DNA from: Cornus controversa
Lineage: Eukaryota; Streptophyta; Magnoliopsida; Cornales; Cornaceae
DNA length: 64,000 nt
NCBI GenBank assembly: GCA_026545225.1
Contig: CM048846.1
Location: 89,545,270-89,609,269 of the forward strand
Direction: 5' to 3'
In this document: one piece after another, positions 10,709 to 21,391 of the stretch
How the letters are laid out: each line of letters opens with the position of its first letter
Numbering within the stretch: position 1 is the first letter of the stretch
Notes under the pieces: model-generated
What the model was told of the DNA's origin: nothing
The model's input: only the letters and a program-made list of their open reading frames with translations
Databases searched by the model: none
Translations under genes and position numbers: made by a program

Positions 10709-12824
10709 ATTATAGCTGCCCAATTTGCAGTTCCAAGTGCCCAAAGGAGACTGGGATCAAGTCCTGCAATCAATAAAGCATTTTGGGTTTTCATGGAAAA
10801 AGCTAATAAAGTATCATCTGCTACCACTCTAGCTATTTCCAAATTCAGTTGAGTGCAGACTCTTGACTTAGGATGGAAAATAAGTAAATCGAGTTTGAAT
10901 ATTAGCCGTTCAGGAGGTTGAACTTATGAAATAAATAGTGTTTGGTGGTTTAATGTGCATATAGACTAGTTATCAATGTACATACTGGCATTTTTTGTTC
11001 TCTAATAACCAAAACTGACTGCAATTTGTTCACAATTTTTAAGCCTGATTATCATATGATAATCGATGTAATTGTTACAGTATGTCTAATGATCAACCAT
11101 TAAAGACTTCATGATTATGCTATCTGTAGGTTCTGCATTATATTAGTGGCAAGTGTCTCTGCAAATCCTAAAAGGAAGAGATACCTTTGTGCAGTAGATC
11201 TTATAACAATCCGCTTTCTCGAAAGATATAGCAGGGTGTCTGTGCACCAATATCAGTGTTGAAAATGGCCAAGTGTTACCCACCCATATATACCCATTGC
11301 GGTCTCGCAAAGTCCTCGTTGCGGTTAGACCACCCTACTTACTCAACTGAGAGGGACTCTACGCTTGGCGTGATATCAGATTAAAGACTGCGTCTGGCAT
11401 TGATACCAATACCAAATGTTACGAGTCAAGTGCTTGCTCTTTAACACAAAAACTTAAAACTATTGGATAGTGCTGCATACCCACCCATATATACCCAATA
11501 CTCTTCCCATCCGGATCTTACGTGGGACACCTCTAGCACCAAGCCATGCCAAAAGAGAAATATTTCTTTACACCAAGCCATGACAAATTGAGAGGTTTTT
11601 CTTTTCAACTCCAGCATAATGAACTTTTATGTGGTGAGATTACATTGTGCATTAGATATCGACATGATACAGTGCCATCCCAATCCATTTACAGAAACGA
11701 AGGAAAGATAAAGAAAAAAAGTCATTTAGTTTCCTCTGTTTATGTAGGCAGGGAAGTGGAGAGACGATTAGAAGAAAATGTCCTAGATGTTTGTGAGCAA
11801 TAGGGTAATATTCCTGAAAAATTCTCTCCACTTCTTTCTTTTCTCTTCTCTTAAACAAAACAAACAAGAGAAATATAAAGGTTTTAGAAATCCCCTTTCT
11901 CTTCTCTCCTTTCCTTTCATTCCAAATGTAATATTGTTGCTACTAAGAAGTACAGACACGTCTAAAAGGTCAAAGAATCCGTGTCGGATATGTGTCGAAC
12001 ACCAACATGCGCTGAATACGGCCCAATACGTTTGGATTTTTTTTTTGTTCTTTTTATTTCTAGACATATTGCGAATATGGTAGACACGTCATGAACATGT
12101 GTTCAACACGCATGTCGTATTGTTAGGGAGTTTTAAGAAAGTTTAAAAAAAAAAGATAGGTTAAAGTGTAAATATGATGACTTCTTTGAAATTTTTTAAT
12201 AAAATATAACCGTCACAACATATAATATTTCAAGCTTTTCTTGCTTAAAAAACAACTATTATTATTCTTATTGTTGTGAAATAGATTCAATTGTGAAATT
12301 CTTTAAACGACAAATTGATTATTTTTATAACTCATTAATTATTGTGATTTGTGAATTTTGCTAGTTTGATGAAAAATAATATTATTCTTAAAATATAGTA
12401 TCATATATATATAAATGATAGATTCATTAGTCGTTGTGTCCGTATCTTAATTTTTTATAATTTGCCTTGTGTCCGTGTCGTATCGTATCCATGTCTAGTA
12501 TCTGTATCCGTGCTTCTTAGGCTGTTGACACAAAATCGTATCTAATAGGACATCTGTGAGAAGCAATGTTACCATGTTATATAGGGGTTGTGGTGCTGAA
12601 CTGCATCAGTGTGGTGGCATGAAGCAACATTTCACTAGATACATGCTGAATGAATTGATAATGTGCTTTTGAATAAACCTAATTCATAGAAAATCCTTGA
12701 GTCCTAGTCCTATCCCAATTATCTGTTCATTTTTTGTAGCGCTAAGTCACAACCAAGTTCGAAAATTTCAAGCACTTATATGGGATTAGAACTCAACAGT
12801 TAAATCACCATTCATGGTTGAGAC
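10709..12824. other. Intergenic region downstream of the GRAS gene
   Basis: The first few hundred bases are probably 3' UTR. At 11265-11535 two copies of ACCCACCCATATATACCC flank a segment that resembles an old LTR remnant. A transposon-like segment occupies about 11942-12521. I found no gene; the small frames at 11.5-12.1 kb look random. Confidence 0.5.
11942..12521. mobile_element. MITE-like element with imperfect terminal repeats
   Basis: The left end ACTAAGAAGTACAGACAC and the reverse complement of the right end, CCTAAGAAGCACGGATAC, are imperfect inverted repeats. Flanking TTGTTGCT and CTGTTGAC could be a decayed 8-bp target duplication of hAT type. The interior is AT-rich with repeated CGTGTC-type words near both ends. 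Confidence 0.4.
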
Positions 12825-13560
12825 TTGAGCAGAAACATATGTGACAAAATTCATCATCAAGCTCGAAAATGGGCATGTCTTGCTCATCCAGTGTCACCAA
12901 AGCTTCAATTCCATCTTTCTGTGGTGTATATCAAAACACCTATATTCTTAAAGTCCATACCAGCACTACTTATCCAAACATGCCTTCCCCACCCAAAATC
13001 AGCTTCATACAGTAGGAAATGGGGTAAACTATAAATCTATAAATGTCTTTATATAGAGTACAATTCACCTCTGTGTTTAAAAGGCTAGTAAACCAGTAAT
13101 GTGCCTTCTTCACCTTGCATCTTCATCCCATAGTTGCCATCAAAATTTCTTTTCTGATTTATTATCTGCCCAACCAATCATGCAGCTCTATCGCACTCTG
13201 TTGTCGGTGCCACTGGAATTGCCAACCAAAGAAGATTCCCAGCAGAATGTTCTGGCAAGGGTGGAACCATGCTCGGGCATAAATTCACAGTTTGTGTTGC
13301 AACAGATGGACTCAAAAACCCCAACTTTGCTCTCTGCACTTCCATGGCACATTTCCGAATTAGTTACCACAACACGGCTTGGATGATCCACACACGAATG
13401 CCTGACTACCTTTTCCCTTAGCAAGGCTATTTTCGATGCATCAAACACAAATCTTTTCGTAATGCACTTGAACTTGGGATGTTTGGACTATGAGAAAACT
13501 CAAATAAACTTCTTGGCGGGAGGAGAGATGCTCCCAAGAAAATGGGCAACCTCTAGTAAC
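12825..13560 (-). pseudogene. BAHD acyltransferase pseudogene (C-terminal half)
   Basis: Read on the minus strand this is clearly homologous to the intact BAHD genes of the window, from the region after the HxxxD motif (GASLFPP segment near 13540) to the C-terminus (LDEQDMPIFE near 12870). The frame is broken repeatedly, so only short pieces such as ILPT-type and MFDASKIALLREKV remain readable. The N-terminal half with HxxxD is missing. It lies directly downstream of the intact gene at 14121-15425 in the same orientation, so it is probably the eroded product of an earlier tandem duplication. Confidence 0.8.
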
Positions 13561-13785
13561 ATTTATCTCTTCTTAATAAACCCTAAACATATTTGTTTCT
13601 AATGGAATGAAACAAAGAGGGAAAAAAAAAGAAAAGAGAAGAGAAAAAGCCAACATTTCCTTGATTCTATAATAACCAAAACTGTAATAATCAATATAGT
13701 TGTCCCAGGGTGTCTAATATAAGAATTGCAAAATGATAAAAAGTTTCATATCTATGAAAATCTATATGATATTTATCTATCTGAT

Positions 13786-13960
13786 TGCCCTCATTTCAAG
13801 AGCAGCGTTCAAAGAGAATATCTCCTCCTCCTCTCAATGAGATGTTGAGCATTCAAGTCCGTTTTTATGATATATGAGTGTGTTGTGTTGTGTTTGTGTC
13901 TTACCTAGAAAAAAACAAAAACAAAAACAAAAAAACACACACACACACACACACATATAT
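13786..13960. repeat. Conserved 3'-flank repeat of the BAHD units (CA/TA tail)
   Basis: The block from GATTGCCCTCATTT through GTTGAGCATTCAAGTC to a TGTGTCTTACC-like end plus a CA/TA-rich tail recurs at about 32710, 41645, 47840 and, decayed, 57200. Each time it is a few hundred bases downstream of a BAHD gene or relic. It belongs to the ancestral duplication unit. The GAGCATTCAAGTC word resembles a SINE B-box, so an ancient SINE is an alternative reading. Confidence 0.55.
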
Positions 13961-14120
13961 AGATATAGTGCTCAAAGAGAATTTTTCAAGTAACAAGAAT
14001 TGGAACTTCATACATGCTCAATTGTTTCTTCATATTAGTCTAGAGCTAAGGCACAACGTAAGTTTCAAAATTTTAAGCAGCACTTAAAGATCGACAGACA
14101 AAACCATCACTCATGAATAG

Positions 14121-15425
14121 TCATGATTGAGAGGAAACATATGTGAGCAGTTCATGATCACACTCAAAAATGGACATGTCTTGCTCATCCAACGTCACCC
14201 AAGCTTCAATTCCATCTCTCTGTGGTGTATCCATCAAAACAATTAAGTTCTTAAGACCCACACCAGCACTGCTTATCCAAACAGGCTTTCCCCACCCAAA
14301 ATCAGCTTCATATAGCGGGAAATGGTGTAAACTAGTAAACATGTAAAAGTCTTTATATTGTGACATTTCACCTCTCTTTTCAAATGACTCAAAAACAAGC
14401 AATGAGCCTTCTTCACCTTTCGTCTTCATCACATAGTTGCTATCAAATTTCCTGATCTCATTTCTGATTTGACAAACCAAATCATGCAGCTCTATCTCAC
14501 CCTCTGTTGTTGGTGCCGCTGCAAATATTACCCACCAAAGATTTCCAGCAGACTGTTCTGGCAAAGGTGGAACCATCCTCGGGCGCAAATTCACAGTTTG
14601 TGATGCAACACTTGGCCTAAAAGAGCTTGATTTTGCTCTCTGCATCTCCATGGCACACTTCCAAATTAGCGCGGATGTTACCTCAACACGGGTTGGATGA
14701 TCAACACATGAATGCATGGCCACTTTTGCCCTTAGCAAAGCTATGTTTGATGCATCAAAGACAAATCTTTTGGTAATGCACTTGGATTTTGTGATGTTGG
14801 GGCTATGTGATAACCCCGATAAATCTCTTGGCGGGAAGAGAGACGCTCCCGGGAAAATGGGTGACACGGTTTCACCTAGGCCGCGAGACATAGCACCCCA
14901 ACCATTGATGAATGAACCAGCTGTGCATCCATCAAAAATCTTGTGTAACACGCACACACCAATTGCTATTCCACCACAACTAAAGATATCTAGTTGGACT
15001 TTCATGGGTGATGTACTGCAATGGTAGTCCTGAGGAAGTAAATGGTCCAGCAAATCTGCTTCAGGTTGTTTGAGAACTTCTGAGAGTGGACAATTGACTT
15101 TGGCTTCTAAAAAGTCAACCCCCTCATCGTTACACTCGATCAATAGGTTGTCTTTGATCCTTCCGGCTACTGGGTAGAATCGAGTTAAGGTTTGAGAGAG
15201 AGATTTCTTTAGTAGATTGGTTATGTCAATAGTTTTGATTTTGCTATCTATATTGGGTGCATAGAAGAAAATAAGGGGGACATATAATGAAGGAGAGAGC
15301 TGATCTAGAAGGGAGAGCTTGAAGTTTCGGAGGGTTTGGGGGGTTGGGGAGGATGGTTTGATGGTCTCTGTGGATGTGATCTCAACCTTCACCATTTTCA
15401 TTTTGCTCTCAAGATTGAATTTCAT
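14121..15425 (-). CDS. BAHD acyltransferase, vinorine synthase-like (intact copy 1)
   Basis: The product should transfer an acyl group from acyl-CoA to a hydroxyl or amine acceptor of a specialised metabolite in the cytosol. The gene is intronless and encodes 434 aa, the normal family length. Catalytic HxxxD is HKIFD (His161, Asp165), and the structural DFGWG motif is at 375-379. NLRPRMVPPLPEQSAGNL and QRDGIEAWVTLDEQDM are also family blocks. Compared with the paralogues at 33.7 and 42.3 kb it lacks four residues about 15 positions before the catalytic His (MKVQ-LD-IFSCGG instead of MKVQ-FATQVN-IFSCGG). The residue pair before the His is VL instead of MS. The start at 15425 adds eight residues to the start used by the other copies (Met9 here); either could be used. 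Clade assignment to the vinorine/stemmadenine acetyltransferase type is by general resemblance; the substrate is unknown. Confidence 0.9.
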   Translation of the reverse strand: MKFNLESKMKMVKVEITSTETIKPSSPTPQTLRNFKLSLLDQLSPSLYVPLIFFYAPNIDSKIKTIDITNLLKKSLSQTLTRFYPVAGRIKDNLLIECNDEGVDFLEAKVNCPLSEVLKQPEADLLDHLLPQDYHCSTSPMKVQLDIFSCGGIAIGVCVLHKIFDGCTAGSFINGWGAMSRGLGETVSPIFPGASLFPPRDLSGLSHSPNITKSKCITKRFVFDASNIALLRAKVAMHSCVDHPTRVEVTSALIWKCAMEMQRAKSSSFRPSVASQTVNLRPRMVPPLPEQSAGNLWWVIFAAAPTTEGEIELHDLVCQIRNEIRKFDSNYVMKTKGEEGSLLVFESFEKRGEMSQYKDFYMFTSLHHFPLYEADFGWGKPVWISSAGVGLKNLIVLMDTPQRDGIEAWVTLDEQDMSIFECDHELLTYVSSQS

Positions 15426-17144
15426 AAAAGCATCAATCTAATGTGTCCATATAAATGCATTACTCCTACAATGAGCAAAATTGCAAGTCTTTTATTGTAC
15501 GATTAGCTAAGCATGTTATTGATCATATAACTGGGACATTTTGGTTCAGATCACAAGTTTTGTTTGTTATATAAGAGCATCTATTGCCGACCTGAAGAAA
15601 GGATTCACTCTGCTTTAGAAATCTCAACTTAAAATAATAGGGAGACCAAACCAATTATCGCCCCCTTGTATGGACAAAGTTGCTTCTAGCTTTCGATAAC
15701 CACTAAGCAATGATGATTTTTTGTTTTTGTTATTGTTTTTTTCTTTTGTGTGTTTTTGTTTACCATATTTCTGGGCAAGGGATAGAGAATCTTAATGGCT
15801 GCAACACATTCAAATCACTATGGTTCATTGGTACGCGGCCATGTGTACAGTCTTAGTGTTAGTCTTAGTCTTAGTCTTAGTCTTAGAGAAGGCTCAATTG
15901 GATACTTGAATGTTTAAGGAATCAATATTCCTGTACACTTTTTGCCGTGGCATCTCACTGTGCAACTAAAATTTCGTGATAAAATTGACGTTCGAATCCT
16001 ATATATATATTGTTACGATAGGCCCCACTAAATCAAGAACACAATATTTATAGAGTTAGTAGGGAAAGGGACCTTCATAGGTCATCTGTAAGCTTACTCA
16101 CAATTCACTTCATTCACCAGTAACATGCCACTCAAATTGCTCACAATTCTCTTCAGTGATATGAAAGTGTGCCATGGATGACCACACGCATTAGTGGCAG
16201 CAAATTTAGTGAAATTACAAGGGCAAACTGCCTTGGCATTACAGATTACCCTCACCTCTCCTGTGGTTTCACACTCACCCCCTAGATGAAACTTTTTATG
16301 AAAATACCTCTGAAATCCCAGATGGTGTGACTATATGTGCCAAACAATGAATGTGAAATTACGCTTATACCCTCACTCTAAAGATCAAAGTCCGACATTT
16401 TGATGATGTAATTTACTTTAACTAAAAGAACAAAAATGCCCTTCTCAACTAAAGATATCTCTGACCTCTCTCAAGTCTCAACCACTCTTTACACTCTTCA
16501 TTTCTCTCCACTTCAGAAGATGACATCCTATCATCTCCATTTCTCTTTCTATCATCTCTAACATTTCATCTCTTGTACAGATTGGTTAGAATGAGTTGGA
16601 ATGAGCTTGTGCAAATTGGAATGTAACTTATGCCAATTGATTTTGATGAAGTCAGACTCAGCACGATCTGGACCTGCTTCACTCTCTTGAAAAGGAAAAG
16701 GAAAATCACCTGAGTGGCACCAGTGGTACTGGCCAACCACTCTCCGATGATTAAATCAGCTCTCAGAGGTATTCAAGAAGGAGATTTACTGCTCAGTTAA
16801 TTATCTCATACCTGATTAATCAACCTCATCATTTATAAGGCGTGGTTGACGTAGTTGGAGTCTTCCCTTCTTATCCGGCAGTTGGACCATTTCATCAGTT
16901 TTCTATTTTTTTTGAATTTGAATTGACTCTTTGATAGCTCGTCTTATCCCATTCGTCTATTGAGACTATATCACCAGAACTTATTTGAATTGTCTTATCC
17001 TTTGACAATATTAGTTATCAAAATCTCCTTATCAGGTTTTAATCTCATTGCAAGGAAGGGGAAGTTTATAGTTGCGATATTCTATATAATGTTAACAGGG
17101 GCTGGAGTTTGTAATTTAGTTATTTTTTGTAGACTGTTGGTTTG
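15426..17144. other. Upstream region of BAHD copy 1 up to the LTR element
   Basis: The first about 200 bases contain the upstream block shared with other BAHD copies (ATAACTGGGACATTTTGG). At 15854-15888 TTAGTC/GTCTTA hexamers are tandemly repeated. At about 16080-16240 a segment beginning GTCATCTGTAAGC recurs at about 28480-28735. I see no gene. Confidence 0.5.
15854..15888. repeat. Hexanucleotide repeat (GTCTTA)n
   Basis: About five to six consecutive hexamers of GTCTTA with one variant. It is a simple repeat. Confidence 0.75.
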
Positions 17145-17574
17145 TGATAGAGTATTTGACTAGAATTATGAAACGTGTAACGTGAAGGATGAGTTCGAAG
17201 TGACGTGGATAGAAAATCTATTTTAACCAGGACTTCCTATCTCCAAGAGCCAGTCTCCTACTAGGGTACGGTCTCACTTGACCGCTACATGGATAAGAAG
17301 TCTACTTTAAGAGGATTTCTCTATCTCCAGGAGCCGGTCTCCTACTAGGGTACGGTCTCACTTGACCGCTATAAATACAGAGACGGTCCATATACCAGGT
17401 ACGCAATTAATACCCCTTGAGTTCCTTTATAGCTAAAAAAGCCATTTCGATTTCTGACTTAATCGTCGGAGCGTAGTCGGCCGGCACCACGCCGGTGCCC
17501 TCTCGATTACCCTTCTCTTGTCCTTTTTTACAGGTTGGCATTTGATCAGTTCGGGGTGGATTTTTGCTTCATCA
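17145..17574 (+). repeat. 5' LTR (430 bp)
   Basis: Starts TGATAGAGTATTTGAC and ends GCTTCATCA. It contains an internal imperfect duplication: the words CTCCTACTAGGGTACGGTCT and CACTTGACCGCTA each occur twice, with a period of about 90 bp. TATAAATA at about 17370 is a plausible promoter. Confidence 0.9.
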
Positions 17575-17596
17575 GTTGGCGCCGTCTGTGGGAAAC
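17575..17596 (+). promoter_or_regulatory. Primer-binding site region
   Basis: TTGGCGCCGTCTGTGGGAA follows the 5' LTR immediately. This wording is common after the LTR of plant Ty3/Gypsy elements and is absent after the 3' LTR, which gives way to the host sequence. Confidence 0.7.
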
Positions 17597-17610
17597 AATC
17601 ACAAACTTGA

Positions 17611-18987
17611 TTGTTCTACACGAATAATATACGAAGCATGGTGCACCTACGATCTGGGTTAGAGACTACCACTGTACAGGACCCTCCAGCGCAGGGCCCT
17701 CCTGCTGGCCACAATCCCCCAGCGCAGGACCTTCCTGCCGGTCACAATCCTCCAGCTGCCCAGGATCATCCTGTCGGCCATGACCTTCCTGGCGGACAGG
17801 GCCCTCCAATCGGACAAGGAGGCATGCAACCCCCTAGACAGATGGACTTTCCTGGGGCACGCTCCGAAATCCCAAACGACCAAGGACGGATCGCAGCGTT
17901 GGAATGCCAAGTCCGGAACTTGAATCAAAGTCTGGCCCAGATACTCCAACAGAATGAGACAATTCTGCAGCGCCTCCCTCCTGTGGAGCCAGTACCATCG
18001 CCGGGTCACCTTGTTGATCCAAAAAGGGGATGGTGTTGGGTGAGACAGTGAAGTCCCAACGGACGACGCAGCTCAGAACCAAGTAAGAGGTGGGACGAAC
18101 CCCAGTTACCTAGTCCCACTCGAAAGAACCAACCCCATGGAGACTCAGGGCACCTAGGGAAAACTACCTATTATGACATGGAGATGTAGGACCTCAGAGC
18201 TAGGATAGAAAGCATGGCCCACGCCATAAGGGGGAAGGGCCCTGCTACAGTAAAGGAGCTGGTCCAGCAAACCAACCTCCCTTTCTCCGCGGGGATAATG
18301 AGTTGTCCTTTGCCCAACAAGTTCAAGATGCCCACCCTTAAAAGCTTTGATGGGACCAATGACCCGCTAGATCATCTGGAGACCTACAAAGCTCTGATGC
18401 ACCTCCAAGGAATACCAGATGAAATCCTATGTAGAGCTTTTCCTACTACATTGAAGGGTTCTGCCAGATCATGGTTCAACAAACTAAAACCGACATCTAT
18501 ACGTTTTTTCAAAGAACTGAGCCAATTGTTCGTAGGCAATTTTATTACCGCCCGAAAGCACAGAAAGCCAGCCACCTATCTCCTGAACGTAAGACAGAAT
18601 AAAGGGGAGTCATTGCGAGACTACATTTACCGGTTTAACAGAGAGATGTTGCAGGTCGATTCTCTGGACGATAAGGTGGCGGTTACCGCATTCATACGGG
18701 GGCAACTGCCTTCAAAATTCTTGTACTCAATTTCCAAGCACCCTCCAGAAAGTATGTCCGAGCTACTCATGAAAGCCCAACAGTACATGAACGCAGAGGA
18801 TGTCCTTGATGCGAGAAAGGCAGACAGGAAAAGGGAGGGACATTCCAGTGAGGAAGATAGAGACCCCAAGTGTGGCAAATGTTACGGGGGCAGACCAGTA
18901 AAGTATCACGTCATGAGCAGGGAGGCAGGGGGCATATTGACTAGAGACATTAAAAGGGAGACAGTTGGCCCATCCTTGGATTGCTGA
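17611..18987 (+). pseudogene. gag gene of the LTR element, interrupted by two in-frame stops
   Basis: One reading frame spans the whole interval. It carries a TGA at 18049-18051 and a TAG at 18187-18189, giving readable pieces of 146 and 257 aa. The first piece has a Pro/Gly-rich repeat region (PPAGHNPPAQ-type units) and a short coiled-coil-like stretch (ALECQVRNLNQSLAQILQ). The second holds a retrotransposon gag capsid domain: MPTLKSFDGTNDPLDHLETY, AFPTTLKGSARSWFNKL, and LRDYIYRFNREMLQV. A single CGKC remains where a zinc knuckle would be expected. Gag packages element RNA into virus-like particles. With two nonsense codons this copy should not make full-length protein, so it may be parasitic in trans or may rely on downstream re-initiation. 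Confidence 0.85.
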
Positions 18988-19184
18988 GCATTTGTGGAAG
19001 CACCACCAGTAAGACTTTCTTTTAAAAGTTACATATACTTTAATTATTCTAGTTGAAGCTCAATTTAATATCGAGCCTTTGGGCGATAGCTCCGAGGTTT
19101 TTGCTCAAATAATTCTTTGCTTGTTACTCAAATATCAATAGCAATCCTTTTGTTTCAAAATTTGTTGTTATAACTAAAACAAAA

Positions 19185-20200
19185 AGTACACCTCCAAGGA
19201 GGGCCTTTAATGAAAAAGGCGGGATGGATAAATCCCGAGAACATTGTTTAACAGCCCTACGGGGGCCCAGCCTTACGAGGTCACAGCCCTACGAGGGCCA
19301 CCCTACGGGGATACACCTCCAAGGAGGGCCTTTAATGAAAAAGGCGGGATGGATGAATCCCGAGAACATTGTTTAACAGCCCTATGGGGTCACAGCCCTA
19401 CGGGGGTCCAGCCCTACGGGGGCCCAGCCTTACGAGGTCACAACCCTACGAGGGCCACCCTACGGGGATACACCTCCAAGGAGGGCCTTTAATGAAAAAG
19501 GCGGGATGGATGAATCCCGAGAACATTGTTTAACAGCCCTATGGGGTCACAGCCCTACGGGGGCCCAGCCCTACGGGGGCCCAGCCTTACGAGGTCACAA
19601 CCCTACGAGGGCCACCCTACGGGGATACACCTCCAAGGAGGGCCTTTAATGAAAAAGGCGGGATGGATGAATCCCAAGAACATTGTTTAACAGCCCTACG
19701 GGGTCACAGCCCTACGGGGGCCCAGCCTTACGAGGTCACAGTCCTACGAGGGCCACCCTACGGGGATACAACTCTAAGGAGAGCCTTTAATGAAAAAGGC
19801 GGGATGGATGAATCCCGAGAACATTGTTTAACAGCCCTACGGGGGCCCAGCCCTACTGGGTCACAGCCCTACGGGGTCACAGCCCTACTGGGGCCCAGCC
19901 CTACTGGGGCCCAGCCCTACAAGGGCCCAGCCCTACAGGTGCGCAGCCCTACAGAGGCGCAGCCCTACGAAGGCCACCCTATGGGATACACCTCAAAGGA
20001 GGGCCTTTAACGAAAAAGGCGGGATGGATGAATCCAGACAGCCCTACGGGGGCACAAGCTCAGCCCTACAGGGGCCTAGCCCTACTAAGGAGACACGACC
20101 ACACTTTTTCAAGGGCCTTTAATGAAAAGTGTGGGATGATTAATCCAAAAACATTGTTAACATACCCTACGGGGGCACAACCTGTTAAAAGAGATTTTAG
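19185..20200 (+). repeat. Nested tandem repeat array inside the LTR element
   Basis: About six to seven units of roughly 120-220 bp each start with CCTCCAAGGAGGGCCTTTAA, then TGAAAAAGGCGGGATGGATG and GAGAACATTGTTTAACAGCC. Each continues into variable numbers of a 13-14-bp subrepeat of the form CAGCCCTACGGGG(T/GCC)CA. The higher-order units start near 19190, 19314, 19470, 19629, 19767, 19987 and 20110. The array is open in several frames, giving PTGAQPY-type peptides, but there is no sign that it is translated. Confidence 0.85.
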
Positions 20201-20292
20201 CAAAAGGCAGGTAAGTCCCGCCAAGGTGGTCACATGACTTTATCAAGAGCCGCGCTATTAAGCTTATTAATTAGAGTTTATTAACCAAGTGA

Positions 20293-20390
20293 GTCATTGA
20301 CATAATGGTTAGGGTGAGACCATCAGAGCTGATTAGCTAAGGTTCGATTCTCAAACTGACAATCATTTTTTATATATATATATAAACCGG
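20293..20390 (+). repeat. tRNA-like segment within the LTR element
   Basis: ATAATGGTTAGGGTGAGACC and, about 35 bases later, GGTTCGATTCTC resemble A- and B-boxes of a pol III promoter; a T-run and TA repeat follow. It may be a SINE inserted in an ancestor of the element. Confidence 0.35.
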
Positions 20391-20496
20391 GTTCTTATAT
20401 ACCGGCCAAAGGCCGGACCCAAGAATAAACCGGTCGACCAAAAATCAAGCCCAGGAAGAAACCGGCCTGACTAAGGACGGACCCACTGGACCAGAT

Positions 20497-20735
20497 GCGA
20501 CCGGGCCCATCGGGCCGGCTTGGCTAAGCGCCGGGCCGGGCCCACCTTGACAAGCGCCGGGCCGGGCGCGGCCGGTCCCGCCTGGCCTGGCGCTGGGCCG
20601 GGCCGGGCGCGGCCTGGCCAAGCGCCGGGCCGGGCCGGGCGCTCCCTGGCCAAGCGCCGGGCGTGGCCGGGCAGGGCGCGGCTTGGCCAAGCGCCGGCCG
20701 CTGCCTGGCCGGGCACTGCCGGGCCCACCCGGAGC
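20497..20735. repeat. GC-rich minisatellite
   Basis: Degenerate units of about 30-40 bp built around TGGCCAAGCGCCGGGCC and GGGCCGGGCGCGGCC make a block of very high GC and CpG density in an otherwise AT-rich window. All six frames are open through parts of it, which explains the Ala/Gly/Pro/Arg-rich open frames; none is a credible protein. Confidence 0.85.
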
Positions 20736-20747
20736 GTGCTGCGCGCG

Positions 20748-20875
20748 GGAGAAAAAGAAAAAAGAAAGGAAAGAAAAGGAAAAAGAAAGAAAAGAAAAAA
20801 GGAAAGGAAAGGAAAGGAAAGGAAAAGAAAAAAGGAAAGGAAAGGAAAAAAAAGGAAAAGGGAGGAAAAAAGTAT
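20748..20875 (+). repeat. Polypurine tract (GGAAA)n / (GAAAAA)n
   Basis: About 125 bp of almost pure purines with GGAAA and GAAAAA units. It is part of the 3' internal region of the LTR element and could form triplex or other non-B DNA. Confidence 0.8.
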
Positions 20876-20961
20876 TTATTTATATGCCAGAGACGAATTC
20901 TAATGAGCAGTCCAAAGTGTTCATAAGGCCCAGCACTCGACCCTTATGAACAGGGGGCATC

Positions 20962-21391
20962 TGATAGAGTATTTGACTAGAATTATGAAACGTGTAACGT
21001 GAAGGATGAGTTCGAAGTGACGTGGATAGAAAATCTATTTTAACCAGGACTTCCTATCTCCAAGAGCCAGTCTCCTACTAGGGTACGGTCTCACTTGACC
21101 GCTACATGGATAAGAAGTCTACTTTAAGAGGATTTCTCTATCTCCAGGAGCCGGTCTCCTACTAGGGTACGGTCTCACTTGACCGCTATAAATACAGAGA
21201 CGGTCCATATACCAGGTACGCAATTAATACCCCTTGAGTTCCTTTATAGCTAAAAAAACCATTTCGATTTCTGACTTAATCGTCGGAGCGTAGTCGGCCG
21301 GCACCACGCCGGTGCCCTCTCGATTACCCTTCTCTTGTCCTTTTTTACAGGTTGGCATTTGATCAGTTCGGGGTGGATTTTTGCTTCATCA
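20962..21391 (+). repeat. 3' LTR (430 bp)
   Basis: Preceded by the polypurine tract CAGGGGGCATC. It is identical to the 5' LTR except for one base that I can find, and is followed by the second GTTTG target duplication. Confidence 0.9.

Larger units (their letters stand above)
17145..21391 (+). mobile_element. Complete gag-only LTR retrotransposon (TR-GAG/LARD-like), very young
   Basis: The element runs from TGATAGAG to TTCATCA and is flanked by a perfect 5-bp target duplication GTTTG (17140-17144 and 21392-21396). Its two LTRs are each 430 bp and differ at one position that I can find (AAAAAAGCC versus AAAAAAACC). The internal region has a primer-binding-like GGCGCCGTCTGTGGGAA directly after the 5' LTR, a gag-like frame with two stop codons, a long tandem-repeat tract, a very GC-rich minisatellite, a polypurine run and a polypurine tract before the 3' LTR. 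No protease, reverse transcriptase, RNase H or integrase is present in 3.4 kb. It must therefore have been mobilised by proteins of a related autonomous Ty3/Gypsy element. Confidence 0.9.

Noticed and set aside
11546..12083. Several overlapping frames of 70-98 codons downstream of the GRAS gene
   Set aside because: Both strands are open in a low-complexity pyrimidine/purine stretch; no domain or codon bias is apparent.
19244..20237. PTGAQPY-type repetitive frames that could suggest a repeat protein
   Set aside because: They lie in the tandem array of a retroelement, shift frame between units and have no start or promoter logic.
20445..20949. Long overlapping open frames rich in Ala/Gly/Pro/Arg and Lys on both strands
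   Set aside because: They follow the GC minisatellite and the polypurine tract in all frames and have no domain; absence of stops is a composition effect.
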